Below the pieces are notes generated by a model, which saw only the letters and a list, made by a program, of their open reading frames with translations, did no database searches and was not told the DNA's origin. The position numbers were made by a program, and so were the translations under genes. From Flavobacterium sp. 11 (GTDB lineage Bacteria; Bacteroidota; Bacteroidia; Flavobacteriales; Flavobacteriaceae), in NCBI RefSeq assembly GCF_002754315.1, contig NZ_PEFE01000001.1:1178001-1242000 (forward strand): a stretch of DNA of 64,000 nt, given 5' to 3'. How positions within the stretch are numbered: the stretch's first letter is position 1; the number at the start of each line of letters is the position of its first letter. Positions 23,831 to 34,300 of this stretch are shown here, piece by piece.

Positions 23831-24763
23831 ATGAAATCATTTGATATAGTTACGCTTACAGTTAATCCTGCTTTAGATAAAAGCACGCATTTTAAAGGCT
23901 TAGTCCCGGAACAAAAAATACGATGTGATGAACCACGTTATGATGCGGGAGGAGGAGGAATCAATGTTTCTAAGGCAATCTCCCGTCTAGGAGGGTCATC
24001 TTTAGCGGTATTTACTTCAGGTGGACCAATGGGTAAAATGCTTGAGGAATTGGTTAGTAAAGAATCTGTTGAATTTAAAGCAATCGAAGTCAAAACTTGG
24101 ACAAGAGAAAGTTTTGTCGCTGTGGATGATAATACCAATTCACAATACCGATTTGGATTTACAGGCGGAAAAATTTCAGAAGAAGAAAGCAAAAGAATAT
24201 TAGAAACCATAGCTAATTTTGATCTAAAATTTCTAGTAGCCAGTGGAAGTTTGAATGACGGTTTGTCAATAGATTTTTATCAAAAAATTGCTGAAATAGC
24301 CAAAAAATCAAATGCTAAGTTAATTGTGGATACCTCTGGTGAATCATTAAAAAAAGCATTAGAAATTGGTGTTTATATGATCAAACCCAATGTTGGAGAA
24401 TTGGCAAAATTAATAGGTGTGGAACGATTGGAACTGGAGGAGGTAAACGAAGCCGCAAAACAAATCATTGCAAAAGGCGGAGCCGAAATCGTAGTTGTTT
24501 CACTTGGTCCGCAAGGCGCAGTTTTGGTTACCAAAGACTCCTATGATTTTGTACCAGCTCCCAACGTTGCCAAAAAAAGCACAGTAGGTGCCGGTGACAG
24601 TATGGTAGGCGGAATGGTTTGGGCGCTTTCGCAAAATAAAAGCCTGAAAGAAGTTATTCGTTGGGGCGTTGCCTGTGGATCGGCAGCAACAATGAATGAA
24701 GGAACCCAATTGTTTAAGTCCGAAGATGCAGAACGATTGTTCGAATGGTTGAAGAATAAATAA
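23831..24763 (+). CDS. 1-phosphofructokinase family hexose kinase
   Basis: 310 residues of the LacC/FruK/PfkB branch of the ribokinase superfamily. It starts VTLTVNPALDKSTHF, has the substrate loop GGGGINVSKAISRLGG, the motif MIKPNVGEL and the catalytic signature STVGAGDSMVGGMVWAL near 255-271. Members phosphorylate fructose 1- or 6-phosphate or tagatose 6-phosphate. With no fru operon beside it, a role as the minor 6-phosphofructokinase is the most likely reading. Confidence 0.9.
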   Translation: MKSFDIVTLTVNPALDKSTHFKGLVPEQKIRCDEPRYDAGGGGINVSKAISRLGGSSLAVFTSGGPMGKMLEELVSKESVEFKAIEVKTWTRESFVAVDDNTNSQYRFGFTGGKISEEESKRILETIANFDLKFLVASGSLNDGLSIDFYQKIAEIAKKSNAKLIVDTSGESLKKALEIGVYMIKPNVGELAKLIGVERLELEEVNEAAKQIIAKGGAEIVVVSLGPQGAVLVTKDSYDFVPAPNVAKKSTVGAGDSMVGGMVWALSQNKSLKEVIRWGVACGSAATMNEGTQLFKSEDAERLFEWLKNK

Positions 24764-24769
24764 AAACAA

Positions 24770-24804
24770 AAAAACCTGACAATTTTTACATCGTCAGGTT
24801 TTCT
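24770..24804. terminator. Bidirectional terminator (hexose kinase / lepA)
   Basis: AACCTGAC / GTCAGGTT stem, A run before and T run after. Confidence 0.8.
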
Positions 24805-24834
24805 CTTTATTCTTTCTTCTATTCTCTAAAAAAA

Positions 24835-26631
24835 TTAATCATTCAACTTCAAAACAGCCATAAACGCTTCTTGTGGAATCTCAACATTTCCAACTAGTCT
24901 CATACGTTTTTTACCCTTTTTCTGTTTTTCCAATAATTTACGTTTACGCGAAATATCTCCACCGTAACATTTTGCGGTAACGTCTTTACGCAAAGCTTTT
25001 ATCGTTTCACGAGAGATTACTTTTACCCCAATTGCTGCTTGTACAGGAATATCAAATTGCTGACGTGGTATTAATTCTTTCAACTTCTCACACATTTTTT
25101 TTCCAATAGAATACGCATTGTCGGCATGCATTAAGGATGACAAAGCATCAACAATCGTCGCGTTCAATAAGATATCCACTTTAACCAAATTAGAAGTTCG
25201 CATTCCAATAGGCGTATAATCAAAGGAAGCATATCCTTTAGAAACTGTTTTCAAACGGTCGTAAAAATCAAATACAATCTCGGCCAACGGCATGTCAAAA
25301 GTCAACTCTACACGTTCTGTAGTCAAATATGTTTGATTGGTAATCAATCCACGTTTTTCGATACACAAACTCATTACATTTCCAACATAATCAGATTTAG
25401 TAATGATTGTTGCTTTGATAAAAGGTTCTTCAACATGGTCTAAACGAGAAGGCTCCGGCAAGTCCGAAGGATTGTTTACGATAAGCGGTGTTGTAGGATC
25501 TTTTTTGGTGTAAGCCAAATACGAAACGTTTGGAACTGTAGTGATTACAGTCATGTTGAATTCTCTCTCCAAACGTTCTTGAATGATTTCCATGTGTAAC
25601 ATTCCTAAAAATCCGCAACGGAAACCAAATCCCAAAGCTGCTGAACTTTCCGGTAAAAACACTAATGATGCATCATTCAACTGCAGTTTTTCCATAGAGT
25701 TTCTCAACTCTTCGTAATCTTCAGTATCCACAGGATAAATTCCCGCAAAAACCATTGGTTTCACATCTTCAAAACCAGTAATTATATTTGTAGTCGGGTT
25801 TTTCGCATCTGTTAGCGTATCACCTACTTTTACTTCTTTCGCTTCTTTAATTCCAGAAATTAAATACCCAACATCACCAGCTGAAATTACTTGTTTCGGA
25901 ACTTGATTTAGTTTCAAGGTACCAATTTCGTCTGCAAAATATTCGTTTCCGGTAGCCATGAATTTTATCTTCTGACCTTTTTTAATCTGTCCATTTTTCA
26001 CACGAAAAATAACTTCGATTCCTCGAAACGGATTGTAGTGCGAGTCAAAAATCAACGCTTGTAAAGGCTCGTCAACATTTCCTGATGGAGGAGGAATTCT
26101 TTCAATAATGGCTGCCAAAATATTTTCTACACCCAAACCAGTTTTACCTGATGCATGAATAATTTCCTCTAATTTGCATCCCAATAAGTCCACTATATCA
26201 TCGCTTACTTCTTCAGGATTGGCACTTGGTAAATCTACTTTATTCAAAACAGGAATAATTTCCAAGTCATTTTCAAGAGCCAAATATAAATTCGAAATCG
26301 TTTGTGCCTGGATACTTTGCGCTGCATCTACAATCAAAAGCGCGCCTTCACAAGCTGCAATCGAACGAGAAACTTCATACGAAAAATCCACGTGTCCCGG
26401 AGTATCAATCAAATTCAGGATGTATTCTTGTCCTTTATATGTGTATTCCATCTGAATCGCGTGACTCTTAATCGTAATCCCACGTTCACGTTCCAAGTCC
26501 ATGTTGTCAAGCAATTGCGCCTTTTCTTCACGAGCGGTAACAGTTTGTGTTGCGCCAAGTAATCGGTCAGCAAGCGTACTTTTTCCGTGATCAATATGTG
26601 CAATAATGCAAAAATTCCTAATATGTTTCAT
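24835..26631 (-). CDS. lepA: Elongation factor 4
   Basis: 598 residues, exact family length. GTPase motifs: AHIDHGKST (G1, about 11-19), RERGITIK (G2), DTPGH (G3) and NKVD (G4). The C-terminal LepA-specific domain includes [20 protein letters not shown]. It binds stalled ribosomes and back-translocates. On the minus strand a TAAATTTG box (26646-26653) lies 15 nt before the start. The intergenic repeat copy C lies just upstream. Confidence 0.97.
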   Translation of the reverse strand: MKHIRNFCIIAHIDHGKSTLADRLLGATQTVTAREEKAQLLDNMDLERERGITIKSHAIQMEYTYKGQEYILNLIDTPGHVDFSYEVSRSIAACEGALLIVDAAQSIQAQTISNLYLALENDLEIIPVLNKVDLPSANPEEVSDDIVDLLGCKLEEIIHASGKTGLGVENILAAIIERIPPPSGNVDEPLQALIFDSHYNPFRGIEVIFRVKNGQIKKGQKIKFMATGNEYFADEIGTLKLNQVPKQVISAGDVGYLISGIKEAKEVKVGDTLTDAKNPTTNIITGFEDVKPMVFAGIYPVDTEDYEELRNSMEKLQLNDASLVFLPESSAALGFGFRCGFLGMLHMEIIQERLEREFNMTVITTVPNVSYLAYTKKDPTTPLIVNNPSDLPEPSRLDHVEEPFIKATIITKSDYVGNVMSLCIEKRGLITNQTYLTTERVELTFDMPLAEIVFDFYDRLKTVSKGYASFDYTPIGMRTSNLVKVDILLNATIVDALSSLMHADNAYSIGKKMCEKLKELIPRQQFDIPVQAAIGVKVISRETIKALRKDVTAKCYGGDISRKRKLLEKQKKGKKRMRLVGNVEIPQEAFMAVLKLND

Positions 26632-26678
26632 GTTCTAAATAATATCAAATTTATTTGGGTTTACCCTGAATTTATTTC

Positions 26679-26768
26679 AGGGCGTGACCACAAGGGTCGG
26701 GCTTTTCGCTACAATCTTTTCCTTTTTAAAGAAAAAAGGAAAAGGATTTTCACTGCTATCCCTCACGC
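26679..26768 (+). repeat. Intergenic stem-loop repeat, copy C
   Basis: Core arms GGGCTTTTCGCTACAATC and GGATTTTCACTGCTATCCCT enclose the palindrome TTTTCCTTTTT AAAG AAAAAAGGAAAA. It shares the arm pattern with copies A, B and D, with more G/C in the outer flanks (GGGCGTGACC, CCCTCACGC). It lies between divergent lepA and dusB. The preceding CCCTGAATTTATTTCAGGG is a further perfect inverted repeat. Confidence 0.7.
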
Positions 26769-26901
26769 AATCGCCAAACAGCGACAATTAATCTGCAAAT
26801 ATAAGCTAAATTCAACAGTTTCAAAGTCCCGAATTCGCAAACTAATCGGTTTAATACTAAGTCTTTCTTCTTTCTTCTTTTATCCTTTCATCTAAAAAAC
26901 G

Positions 26902-26909
26902 TAATTTTG
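26902..26909 (+). promoter_or_regulatory. -7 box of dusB
   Basis: TAATTTTG, exact TAnnTTTG match, 11 nt before the dusB start codon. Confidence 0.55.
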
Positions 26910-26920
26910 CACCAAAATAA

Positions 26921-27919
26921 ATGAAGATGGTCAAGATTGGCAACATAATATTACCCGAATTCCCTTTACTTCTCGCGCCTATGGAAGATGTGAGCGATCC
27001 GCCTTTCCGCAGATTGTGTAAAGCTCATGGTGCCGATTTGATGTATTCGGAATTTATTTCTTCCGAAGGATTAATTCGTGACGCCATCAAAAGCCGAATG
27101 AAATTAGACATCTTCGATTACGAACGCCCTGTAGGAATCCAAATTTTTGGTGGTGACGAAGAAGCAATGGCCATGTCCTCCAAAATTGTTTCCGCAGTAA
27201 ACCCAGATTTAATAGATATTAATTTTGGTTGTCCCGTTAAGAAAGTCGTTTGCAAAGGCGCTGGTGCCGGTGTTTTGAAAGATGTAGATTTAATGATTCG
27301 TTTGACTCAGGCTGTTATAGATAGTACCCATTTGCCGGTTACGGTAAAAACGCGTTTAGGTTGGGACGATAATTCCATTAATATTGATGAGGTTGCTGAG
27401 CGTTTGCAAGACATTGGCGTAGCCGCTTTAAGCATCCACGCCAGAACCCGTGCCCAAATGTATAAAGGTCATTCCGACTGGTCGCACATTGCCCGAGTAA
27501 AAAACAATCCTAGAATCACAATGCCAATTTTTGGAAACGGCGATATCGATTCTCCGGAAAAAGCATTACAATACAAAAATGAATATGGCATTGACGGAAT
27601 CATGATTGGTCGTGCAGCTATTGGTTACCCTTGGATTTTTAATGAAATCAAACATTACTTCAAAACTGGAGAACATTTGCCAAAACCCACCGTTGTCGAT
27701 AGAGTTGAAGCGGTGCGCAACCACCTCACTTGGGCAATGGAATGGAAAGGAGAAAGACTAGGAATTGTTGAAACGCGTCCTCATTACACCAATTATTTTA
27801 AAGGAATTCATTCTTTTAAACCCTACAAACAAAAATTAGTAACGCTGGATCGTCCTGAAGAATTATTTGCTGCTTTGAATGAGATTGAAGAGGCATATGC
27901 AGGATACGAGGTTGTTTAA
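26921..27919 (+). CDS. dusB: tRNA-dihydrouridine synthase B
   Basis: 332 residues. It reduces specific uridines in the tRNA D-loop using FMN and NADPH. Motifs: FPLLLAPMEDVSDPPFRRLC, DINFGCPVKKVVCKGAGAGV (with the catalytic Cys in the last part), VTVKTRLGW, SIHARTRAQMYKGHSDW, and GNGDI with IMIGRAAIGYPW (FMN phosphate binding). A second ATG (codon 3) is also usable as start. Single gene followed by a strong terminator. Confidence 0.95.
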   Translation: MKMVKIGNIILPEFPLLLAPMEDVSDPPFRRLCKAHGADLMYSEFISSEGLIRDAIKSRMKLDIFDYERPVGIQIFGGDEEAMAMSSKIVSAVNPDLIDINFGCPVKKVVCKGAGAGVLKDVDLMIRLTQAVIDSTHLPVTVKTRLGWDDNSINIDEVAERLQDIGVAALSIHARTRAQMYKGHSDWSHIARVKNNPRITMPIFGNGDIDSPEKALQYKNEYGIDGIMIGRAAIGYPWIFNEIKHYFKTGEHLPKPTVVDRVEAVRNHLTWAMEWKGERLGIVETRPHYTNYFKGIHSFKPYKQKLVTLDRPEELFAALNEIEEAYAGYEVV

Positions 27920-27923
27920 AATA

Positions 27924-27956
27924 AAAAAGGGCTTAACAATTTGTTAAGCCCTTTTT
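27924..27956. terminator. Bidirectional terminator (dusB / MATE gene)
   Basis: Perfect GGGCTTAACA / TGTTAAGCCC with A and T runs. Confidence 0.9.
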
Positions 27957-27957
27957 G

Positions 27958-29385
27958 TTATACTTCTATACGTTTCCACTTCCCCCTTTTGTAAAGAACG
28001 ATACTTGCTAAAGTAATTGCGGTTTCGGCTATAGGAATCGCTATAAAAACACCTGTTGGTCCCATTTTATAATATTTGGATAATAAATAAGCCAATGGAA
28101 TTTGGAACAACCAGAATCCGAAAAAATTAATCATTGTTGGAGTCCAGGTATCACCGGCTCCATTGAATGTATTAATTAACACCATTCCTATTCCATAAAA
28201 AACATATCCCAAACACATGGTTTGTAATGCTTCAACGGCAATCTTTTGAATAATAAGATCATTTGTAAAAAATGAAATCAGGGAACTGGCAAAAAACAAT
28301 GTGATAACTGTAATAATTGCCATAAAAATTACATTGTATTTTGCGGTCGTAAAAACGGATTTTTCGGCACGTTCAATTTTTTTGGCACCTAAATTTTGAC
28401 CCACCAAAGTTGCAGCAGCATTACTTAATCCCCAAGCAGGAAGAATAAAAAACATCATGATGCGCAATGCCGTTTGATATCCCGCCGAACCATGATCTCC
28501 ACCCGTTGTGGCGACTAATTGAGCCAAAAATATCCAACTGCAGGAAGCAATTACAAATTGTAATACTCCAGGAGCAGCGATTTTTACCAATGCTTTTATT
28601 TGTTCCAAATCTGGAATGAAATAAGAAGGTATAATTTTCAATATTCCCCTGCCATTAAATAAATGATACAATTGGTACAAAACACCAATACTTCTGCCTA
28701 TAGTTGTTGCCATTGCTGCACCCATTAATCCAAAAGCAGGAATAGGTCCAAATCCATTAATTAATATGGGACATAAAATAATGTTGCAAATATTAGCCAA
28801 CCAAAGACTTTTCATGGCAATGGCAGCATTTCCTGCACCACGGAATATTCCGTTAATAAGAAATAAAAGCATGATGCATAAACTTCCGCCCATCATAATT
28901 CGAGTGAAGTTTAGCCCATATTCAGCAGCTTCAATAGAGGCTCCCATAAATAACAAAATATCTTTGGCATAAATAAAACCAAAAATGCTGATTATTGTGT
29001 TGATAACAAATGCAATAATAATGGCTTGCATTCCGGATTTTGCAGCAGCAACAGGATCTTTTTCGCCAATTCTACGAGCAACAACCGCAGTAGCAGCCAT
29101 ACTAATTCCGATAGCAATAGAATAAACAATCGTGATTACCGATTCGGTTAAACCAACCGCTTGAATAGCATAACTGCTTTGCTCTAAATGACCAACAAAA
29201 TATAAATCGACTAAAGCAAAAACGGATTCCATAAGCATTTCCAATACCATCGGAATGGCTAGAAGAATTACTCCTTTTTTGATGCTTCCAGACGTGTAAT
29301 CAAAAGATTCATCTCCTTTGATAGCTTGTTTTAATGTTGCAAAAATTCGAGAAAATAAGTTTTTTTCTATTGTTGTTTCTGTCAT
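27958..29385 (-). CDS. MATE family multidrug efflux transporter
   Basis: 475 residues with about 12 transmembrane segments in two homologous halves (IKKGVILLAIPMVLEMLMES and ALVKIAAPGVLQFVIASCSW begin the halves). Features such as VDLYFVGHL and GLSNAAATLVGQNLGAKK are typical. The family exports cationic drugs or metabolites using Na+ or H+ gradients. The substrate is unknown. A weak GTCCAG / CTGGAC hairpin lies 27 nt upstream of the start codon (about 29412-29432) and may end the permease transcript coming from above or sit in the leader. Confidence 0.93.
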   Translation of the reverse strand: MTETTIEKNLFSRIFATLKQAIKGDESFDYTSGSIKKGVILLAIPMVLEMLMESVFALVDLYFVGHLEQSSYAIQAVGLTESVITIVYSIAIGISMAATAVVARRIGEKDPVAAAKSGMQAIIIAFVINTIISIFGFIYAKDILLFMGASIEAAEYGLNFTRIMMGGSLCIMLLFLINGIFRGAGNAAIAMKSLWLANICNIILCPILINGFGPIPAFGLMGAAMATTIGRSIGVLYQLYHLFNGRGILKIIPSYFIPDLEQIKALVKIAAPGVLQFVIASCSWIFLAQLVATTGGDHGSAGYQTALRIMMFFILPAWGLSNAAATLVGQNLGAKKIERAEKSVFTTAKYNVIFMAIITVITLFFASSLISFFTNDLIIQKIAVEALQTMCLGYVFYGIGMVLINTFNGAGDTWTPTMINFFGFWLFQIPLAYLLSKYYKMGPTGVFIAIPIAETAITLASIVLYKRGKWKRIEV

Positions 29386-29550
29386 GATAAATTAGGATTA
29401 ATAAGATGAAAAGTCCAGACGTATTAGCTGGACCTAAAAGTAAATAAAGTGGCCCTAATTATTTAGAAATAAAGAAGGACTAGACAGAAACTATCATAGC
29501 GTTTAGATTTTAAGAAAGGTAAATGTAAATATTCTTTTTAATTAAAAAAA

Positions 29551-30750
29551 TTAATCCAACAACTTCTTGCTCACGCGACTACTTGCAATTAAGGAAGCAA
29601 TAAAGCCTAGTGCAACGATAGTTCCCATGACGATTAGTACGTTTTCGAGAGAAAAAATTACTGGATACGCCAGTGTAGGAGTAATCATGACCAACTGAAA
29701 ATATTCTTGTAATAACACAATAATAATTCCTAAAACCAAGCCAATAATTCCGCCGAAAACACTCAATAAAGTGCCTTGAAGCAGGAATATTTTTCGTAAA
29801 TCCTTGATTTCGGTTCCAAGATTAAAAAGGGTTTTTAGGTTTCCTTTTTTGTCTAAAATCATCATAATTAACGCGCCAATCAAGTTAAAAAGTGCCACAA
29901 CTATCACCAAAGTAAAGATTAAATACACGGCAATATTTTCGGTATTCAACATTTTATAGAGCGATTCGTTGAGTTGCGCCCTGTTTTTTACGGTGATTTT
30001 ATTGTTGAAAATAGTTTGAAGTTGTTCTGTAATTACACTTTCGTCAGCATCGGTTTTTGTCTTGATTTCAATCCCGGAAACCTGATTGGTTTTGTATTCC
30101 AATAATTCCTGCGCTAAACCTAAATCAGCAAAAACATATTTCGAATCTAAATCTTCGCTAATGGCATAAATCCCAACAGGAATTAGATCCGTTTTGTTAA
30201 AAGCTTCTTCTGGATTTTCGATAGCGCCTTTTCCTGGCTTTGGAACTAAAACTTCTAATTGACGATTAAAATCCAGTAATCCCATGGAGAATTTTTGGGA
30301 AATTCCGTAGCCCACAACCACTTGATACGTATTTGGTTTCAACCATTGTCCATTGAAAAGTTTTGTTTCTATGGCATTTACTTTACTGAAATTAGAATCA
30401 ACACCTTTCAAGTAGGTAACTTCCTGTTTTCCGTCAAAAGTGAATAAAACACGCTCTTCAATAATTTTAGTATACGAAACCAAACCGTCAATTTTCTTGA
30501 TTTGGCTTTCTTGATTTGGAGAAATCAAAAAGGATTTTCCCAGAGTACTGCTTATTTTTAGGTCGGGGTCAATCTCATTCGTAAACGAAAGACTAAAAAC
30601 TTTCAACCCGCTAAAAACAGATAAAACCACAAACAAAGCCATTGCGCCAACAATAATTCCCATGCTGGCAATGCGATTGATAATATTGATAGCATTATTT
30701 TTACTATTGCTACGAATGTAGCGTTTGGCTATGTAAAGGGGGAAATTCAA
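29551..30750 (-). CDS. LolC/LolE-like ABC permease
   Basis: 399 residues with the FtsX/MacB-like layout: one N-terminal transmembrane segment (MGIIVGAMALFVVLSVFSGL), a large periplasmic domain (about 45-260) and three C-terminal segments (LIFTLVIVVALFNLIGALIM, then FGGIIGLVLGIIIVLL, then LIVMGTIVALGFIASLIAS). PLYIAKRYIRS is the usual family start. Such permeases lift lipoproteins from the inner membrane for transfer to the outer membrane. The ATPase (LolD) is not in the window. It begins 3 bp after rbfA, a conserved pairing in Bacteroidota. Confidence 0.88.
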   Translation of the reverse strand: MNFPLYIAKRYIRSNSKNNAINIINRIASMGIIVGAMALFVVLSVFSGLKVFSLSFTNEIDPDLKISSTLGKSFLISPNQESQIKKIDGLVSYTKIIEERVLFTFDGKQEVTYLKGVDSNFSKVNAIETKLFNGQWLKPNTYQVVVGYGISQKFSMGLLDFNRQLEVLVPKPGKGAIENPEEAFNKTDLIPVGIYAISEDLDSKYVFADLGLAQELLEYKTNQVSGIEIKTKTDADESVITEQLQTIFNNKITVKNRAQLNESLYKMLNTENIAVYLIFTLVIVVALFNLIGALIMMILDKKGNLKTLFNLGTEIKDLRKIFLLQGTLLSVFGGIIGLVLGIIIVLLQEYFQLVMITPTLAYPVIFSLENVLIVMGTIVALGFIASLIASSRVSKKLLD

Positions 30751-30753
30751 ATT

Positions 30754-31146
30754 TTATTGAAATCTGCGTTTGTCCAAAAGATCTCTGTTTTCGATAGGAT
30801 TATCTCTGTTGGCTAAGGCGTTGTCAATTTTTTCAATGTAATCCAAAGAGTCGTCAATAAAGAAAACCAAATTTGGAACTTTTCTTAATTGTAAGCGAAC
30901 ACGTTGTGATAAATCATGCTTAATGTTTTTAGCATTGGACTTCACCGCCTCTAAAATCTCTTTTGCTTTGTCCTGAGGGAAAACGCTTAAATGCACTGTC
31001 GCTACTGATAAATCTGTAGTCACAGTAACCTTGGATACCGAAATGATTAAATTAGCCAATCCGTTTTTTCTCACTTCACCTTGCAGAATATCAACCAAAT
31101 CTTTTTGGATAACCCCACCTATTTTTTTCTGTCTATTTGTTTCCAT
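30754..31146 (-). CDS. rbfA: Ribosome-binding factor A
   Basis: 130 residues with a KH-like fold. N-terminus ETNRQKKIGGVIQKDLVDIL, then ISVSKVTVTTDLSVATVHLS and LRKVPNLVFFIDDSLDYIEK, all diagnostic. It binds the immature 30S subunit in late assembly, especially in the cold. Cotranscribed with the LolC/E-like gene, which follows after 3 bp. Confidence 0.95.
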   Translation of the reverse strand: METNRQKKIGGVIQKDLVDILQGEVRKNGLANLIISVSKVTVTTDLSVATVHLSVFPQDKAKEILEAVKSNAKNIKHDLSQRVRLQLRKVPNLVFFIDDSLDYIEKIDNALANRDNPIENRDLLDKRRFQ

Positions 31147-31227
31147 GCTGCAAAAATACTACTTTTAAGTTTTATCCCGAAGTTTCGGGGCAAATTTTAA
31201 AAGTAACCTATTAATACGTGTATTTTT

Positions 31228-31316
31228 AGAAGCTATTTCCTGCTGTTCACTATATCTTTTTATAAAGTGAAGAAAAATCACCTTATAAAAAGGATGCCGT
31301 TTCCATCAGGGCTAGG
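31228..31316 (+). repeat. Intergenic stem-loop repeat, copy D
   Basis: Arms AGAAGCTATTTCCTGCTGTT and GGATGCCGTTTCCATCAGGG (followed by CT) enclose CTTTTTATAAAGTGA ... TCACCTTATAAAAAG. Closest to copy B. It lies between the divergent rbfA and addA-like genes. Confidence 0.75.
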
Positions 31317-31341
31317 AGATATGAGAAATTAGGACGCTAAT

Positions 31342-31387
31342 TCTAAATCAGAAATCTAAAATCGTTAATCAGAAATCTAAAATCTTA
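31342..31387 (+). repeat. Low-complexity direct repeat upstream of the addA-like gene
   Basis: AATCAGAAATCTAAAATC occurs twice, 22 bp apart, the second copy ending 4 nt before the start codon. Similar TCTAAAAT words occur before rnhA (11068-11100). The function is unknown. Confidence 0.6.
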
Positions 31388-34300
31388 ATGCAAAGACCTT
31401 CATTCTCCATATACGACGCATCGGCAGGCTCCGGAAAAACCTATGCGCTTGTCAAAGAATACCTAAAAATTATCCTTGTCGCGCCAAAAAATGATGCCTA
31501 CCGAAACATTCTCGCCATTACGTTTACCAACAAAGCGGTTCACGAAATGAAAAGCCGAATCGTAGGCAGTTTATCCGAATTTGCTAAAGACGAACCCAGC
31601 GAGAAAGCGCAGAATTTAATGCAGGATTTGGTGAATGGAAAACGAAAAGAAAATAATCCTGAAGAATGGAGCGAAGAACCAATAGGACTTTCGATTATTG
31701 AAATCAAAACGAAATCCCAACAAATCATTAAGCACATTATTCATAATTATGCCGCTTTTGATATTTCGACCATTGATAAATTTACGCATAAAGTGATTCG
31801 GGCTTTTGCGCATGATTTGAATTTGCCCATGACTTTTGAAGTCACTTTGGATACCGAAAATTTATTGATAGAAGCCGTCGATGCTATTATTGCTCAAGCT
31901 GGAGAAGATGAAACATTAACAAAATTGTTAATTGATTTCACGATGGAAAAAACCGATGATGATAAATCTTGGGATATTTCTCGGGAAATTCTCGAAACGG
32001 GTCGATTGGTTTTAAACGAAAATAACAGAAACGAAATCACCCATTTTCAAGATAAATCCATCACTGAATTTGTCGAAATAAAAAACAAACTTTCCGAAGC
32101 CTGCAAACACTTAGAAAAGCAAACTATTATTTTTGCAGAAGAAGCGCTAACGGTAATTGATAAAAACGGAATTGATGTAAAATCTTTTTCCAGAGGGACT
32201 TTTCCAAATCATATTACTAGTATTCAACAAGGGAAATTCAATCCCAAGAATAAAACTTTTCATGAGTTTGATGATATTGCAATCAATAAAACGGCAAAAG
32301 ATCGAGCGATTATTGAAAATCTTATTCCTGAATTTTTGTTAATTCTTACTAAAGTTTACACAGCTTTCGAAAAGATAAATTTCTATAAAGCGTTCCTGAA
32401 AAACATTACGCCATTATCATTACTAAATACCGTAAGTAATGAATTAACCAAAATTCAGGAAGAGCAAAATGTACTTTCTATTTCAGAATTTAATGCGATT
32501 ATCCATCGCGAAATTCAAAATCAGCCGGCACCTTTTATATATGAACGATTGGGCGAGCGCTACCGTCATTTTTTTATTGATGAATTTCAGGATACTTCCG
32601 AAATGCAATGGCAAAACCTGATTCCGCTGATTGATAATGCGCTTTCGGGTCAGGATGATTTTGGAGTAAAAGGAACTTTGATGATTGTTGGCGATCCAAA
32701 ACAATCTATTTACAGATGGCGTGGCGGGAAAGCAGAACAATTTATCGAGTTGAGTAAAGACCAAAATCCGTTCAATAACCCAGACAAAAGACTCGAACAT
32801 TTAGATAAAAATTACCGCTCTTATTCACAAATAATCGAATTTAACAATGATTTTTTCAAATTGATTTCGAACGAATTCGAACATTTGGATTATAAAGATT
32901 TGTATGAAAATCACAGTCATCAAAAAACGAATGACAAAACCGGTGGATACGTAAATATTTCTTTCATTCCAAAAGTAGAAACTTCGGAAGATGAAGAAAC
33001 GTTGGACAAAACCGATTTGTATGTTTTAGCGACATTAAATACGATTCAAAAAGTACTGCAACAAGGCTTTCAATACAAAGATATTGTGATTCTTACTCGG
33101 AAACGAAGTCAAGGAATTGCGATTGCGAATTATTTGACCGAGCAACGGATTCCACTTTTGTCATCGGAAACTTTGATGATTCAAAATGCCACCGAAGTTC
33201 GATTGATTATTCATTTATTGAAATACCTGAAAAACAGTTCTGATTTGGAATCCAAAGCAAATTTTCTTCAATATTTAGCGCAGAACAGTCAGGATAAATT
33301 ACCTATTCATGATTTTATCGCTCAAGGAATGGCGTTGTTTCAAGAAGCTGATTTCGAAAATTGGTTGATGAGTTTCGATGTTTCGCTTTCGTTTCAAAAC
33401 ATTAGAAAAAAATCATTGTATGAAGCGGTGGAGACAATAATAACAAAGTTCCTGAACCCAAAAATTAGTAATGCCTACGTTCAATATTTCCTGGATATTG
33501 TTCTGGAGCGAGATATTCGCAATCAAGCAGGAATTTCGGATTTCTTGAATTTCTGGGATAAAAATGCGGAGAAATTCAGTATTCCGTCTCCAGAAGGTAC
33601 TAATGCAGTTCGGATTATGACGATTCATAAATCGAAAGGATTGGAATTTCCGGTTGTTATTTTTCCTTTTGCAGAAGAAGATTATAGTCTAAAGCCAAAA
33701 GATAAATTATGGCTCAACGCGGAGGAACAAGATTTTGGTTTGCCAAAAGTATTGATTGACAATAGTAAAGCGGTGGAAGGATTTGGAGTCGAAGCTGCGG
33801 AGGTTTATAATCAAAAAAAGCAGGAAGAATTATTAGATAACATCAATGTTTTATACGTTGCTTTGACAAGAGCTGAGGAGCAATTATATGTGATTTCGAA
33901 TATGAATTTATCCAGTAAAGGAGAAATTCCAAAAAATAATATGTGTAGTTTTTTTATTAATTATTTGGATAATAAAGTTGGGTTTGATGAAAATAAATTG
34001 GAATATGAATTTGGAAATCCAGCGAAATTATCTTCAGTAAAACAACACATCGACACTTCAAAAACGATTCCTTTGGTTTCTGAAATTCTGAATCCAAAGA
34101 ATATAAAAATTGCGCAACGAGAAGCATTAATGTGGGGAACGCATCAGCAGGAAGCTATAGAATACGGAAATGTGATTCATGAGATTTTATCTTTTGTCAA
34201 AACGAAAAATGATGTTGATTTGGCAATTACAAAGTCTATTGAAAATGGATTGATCACTTTTGCTCAAAAAGAAATAGTTTTTAATACGATTCAAGAAATT

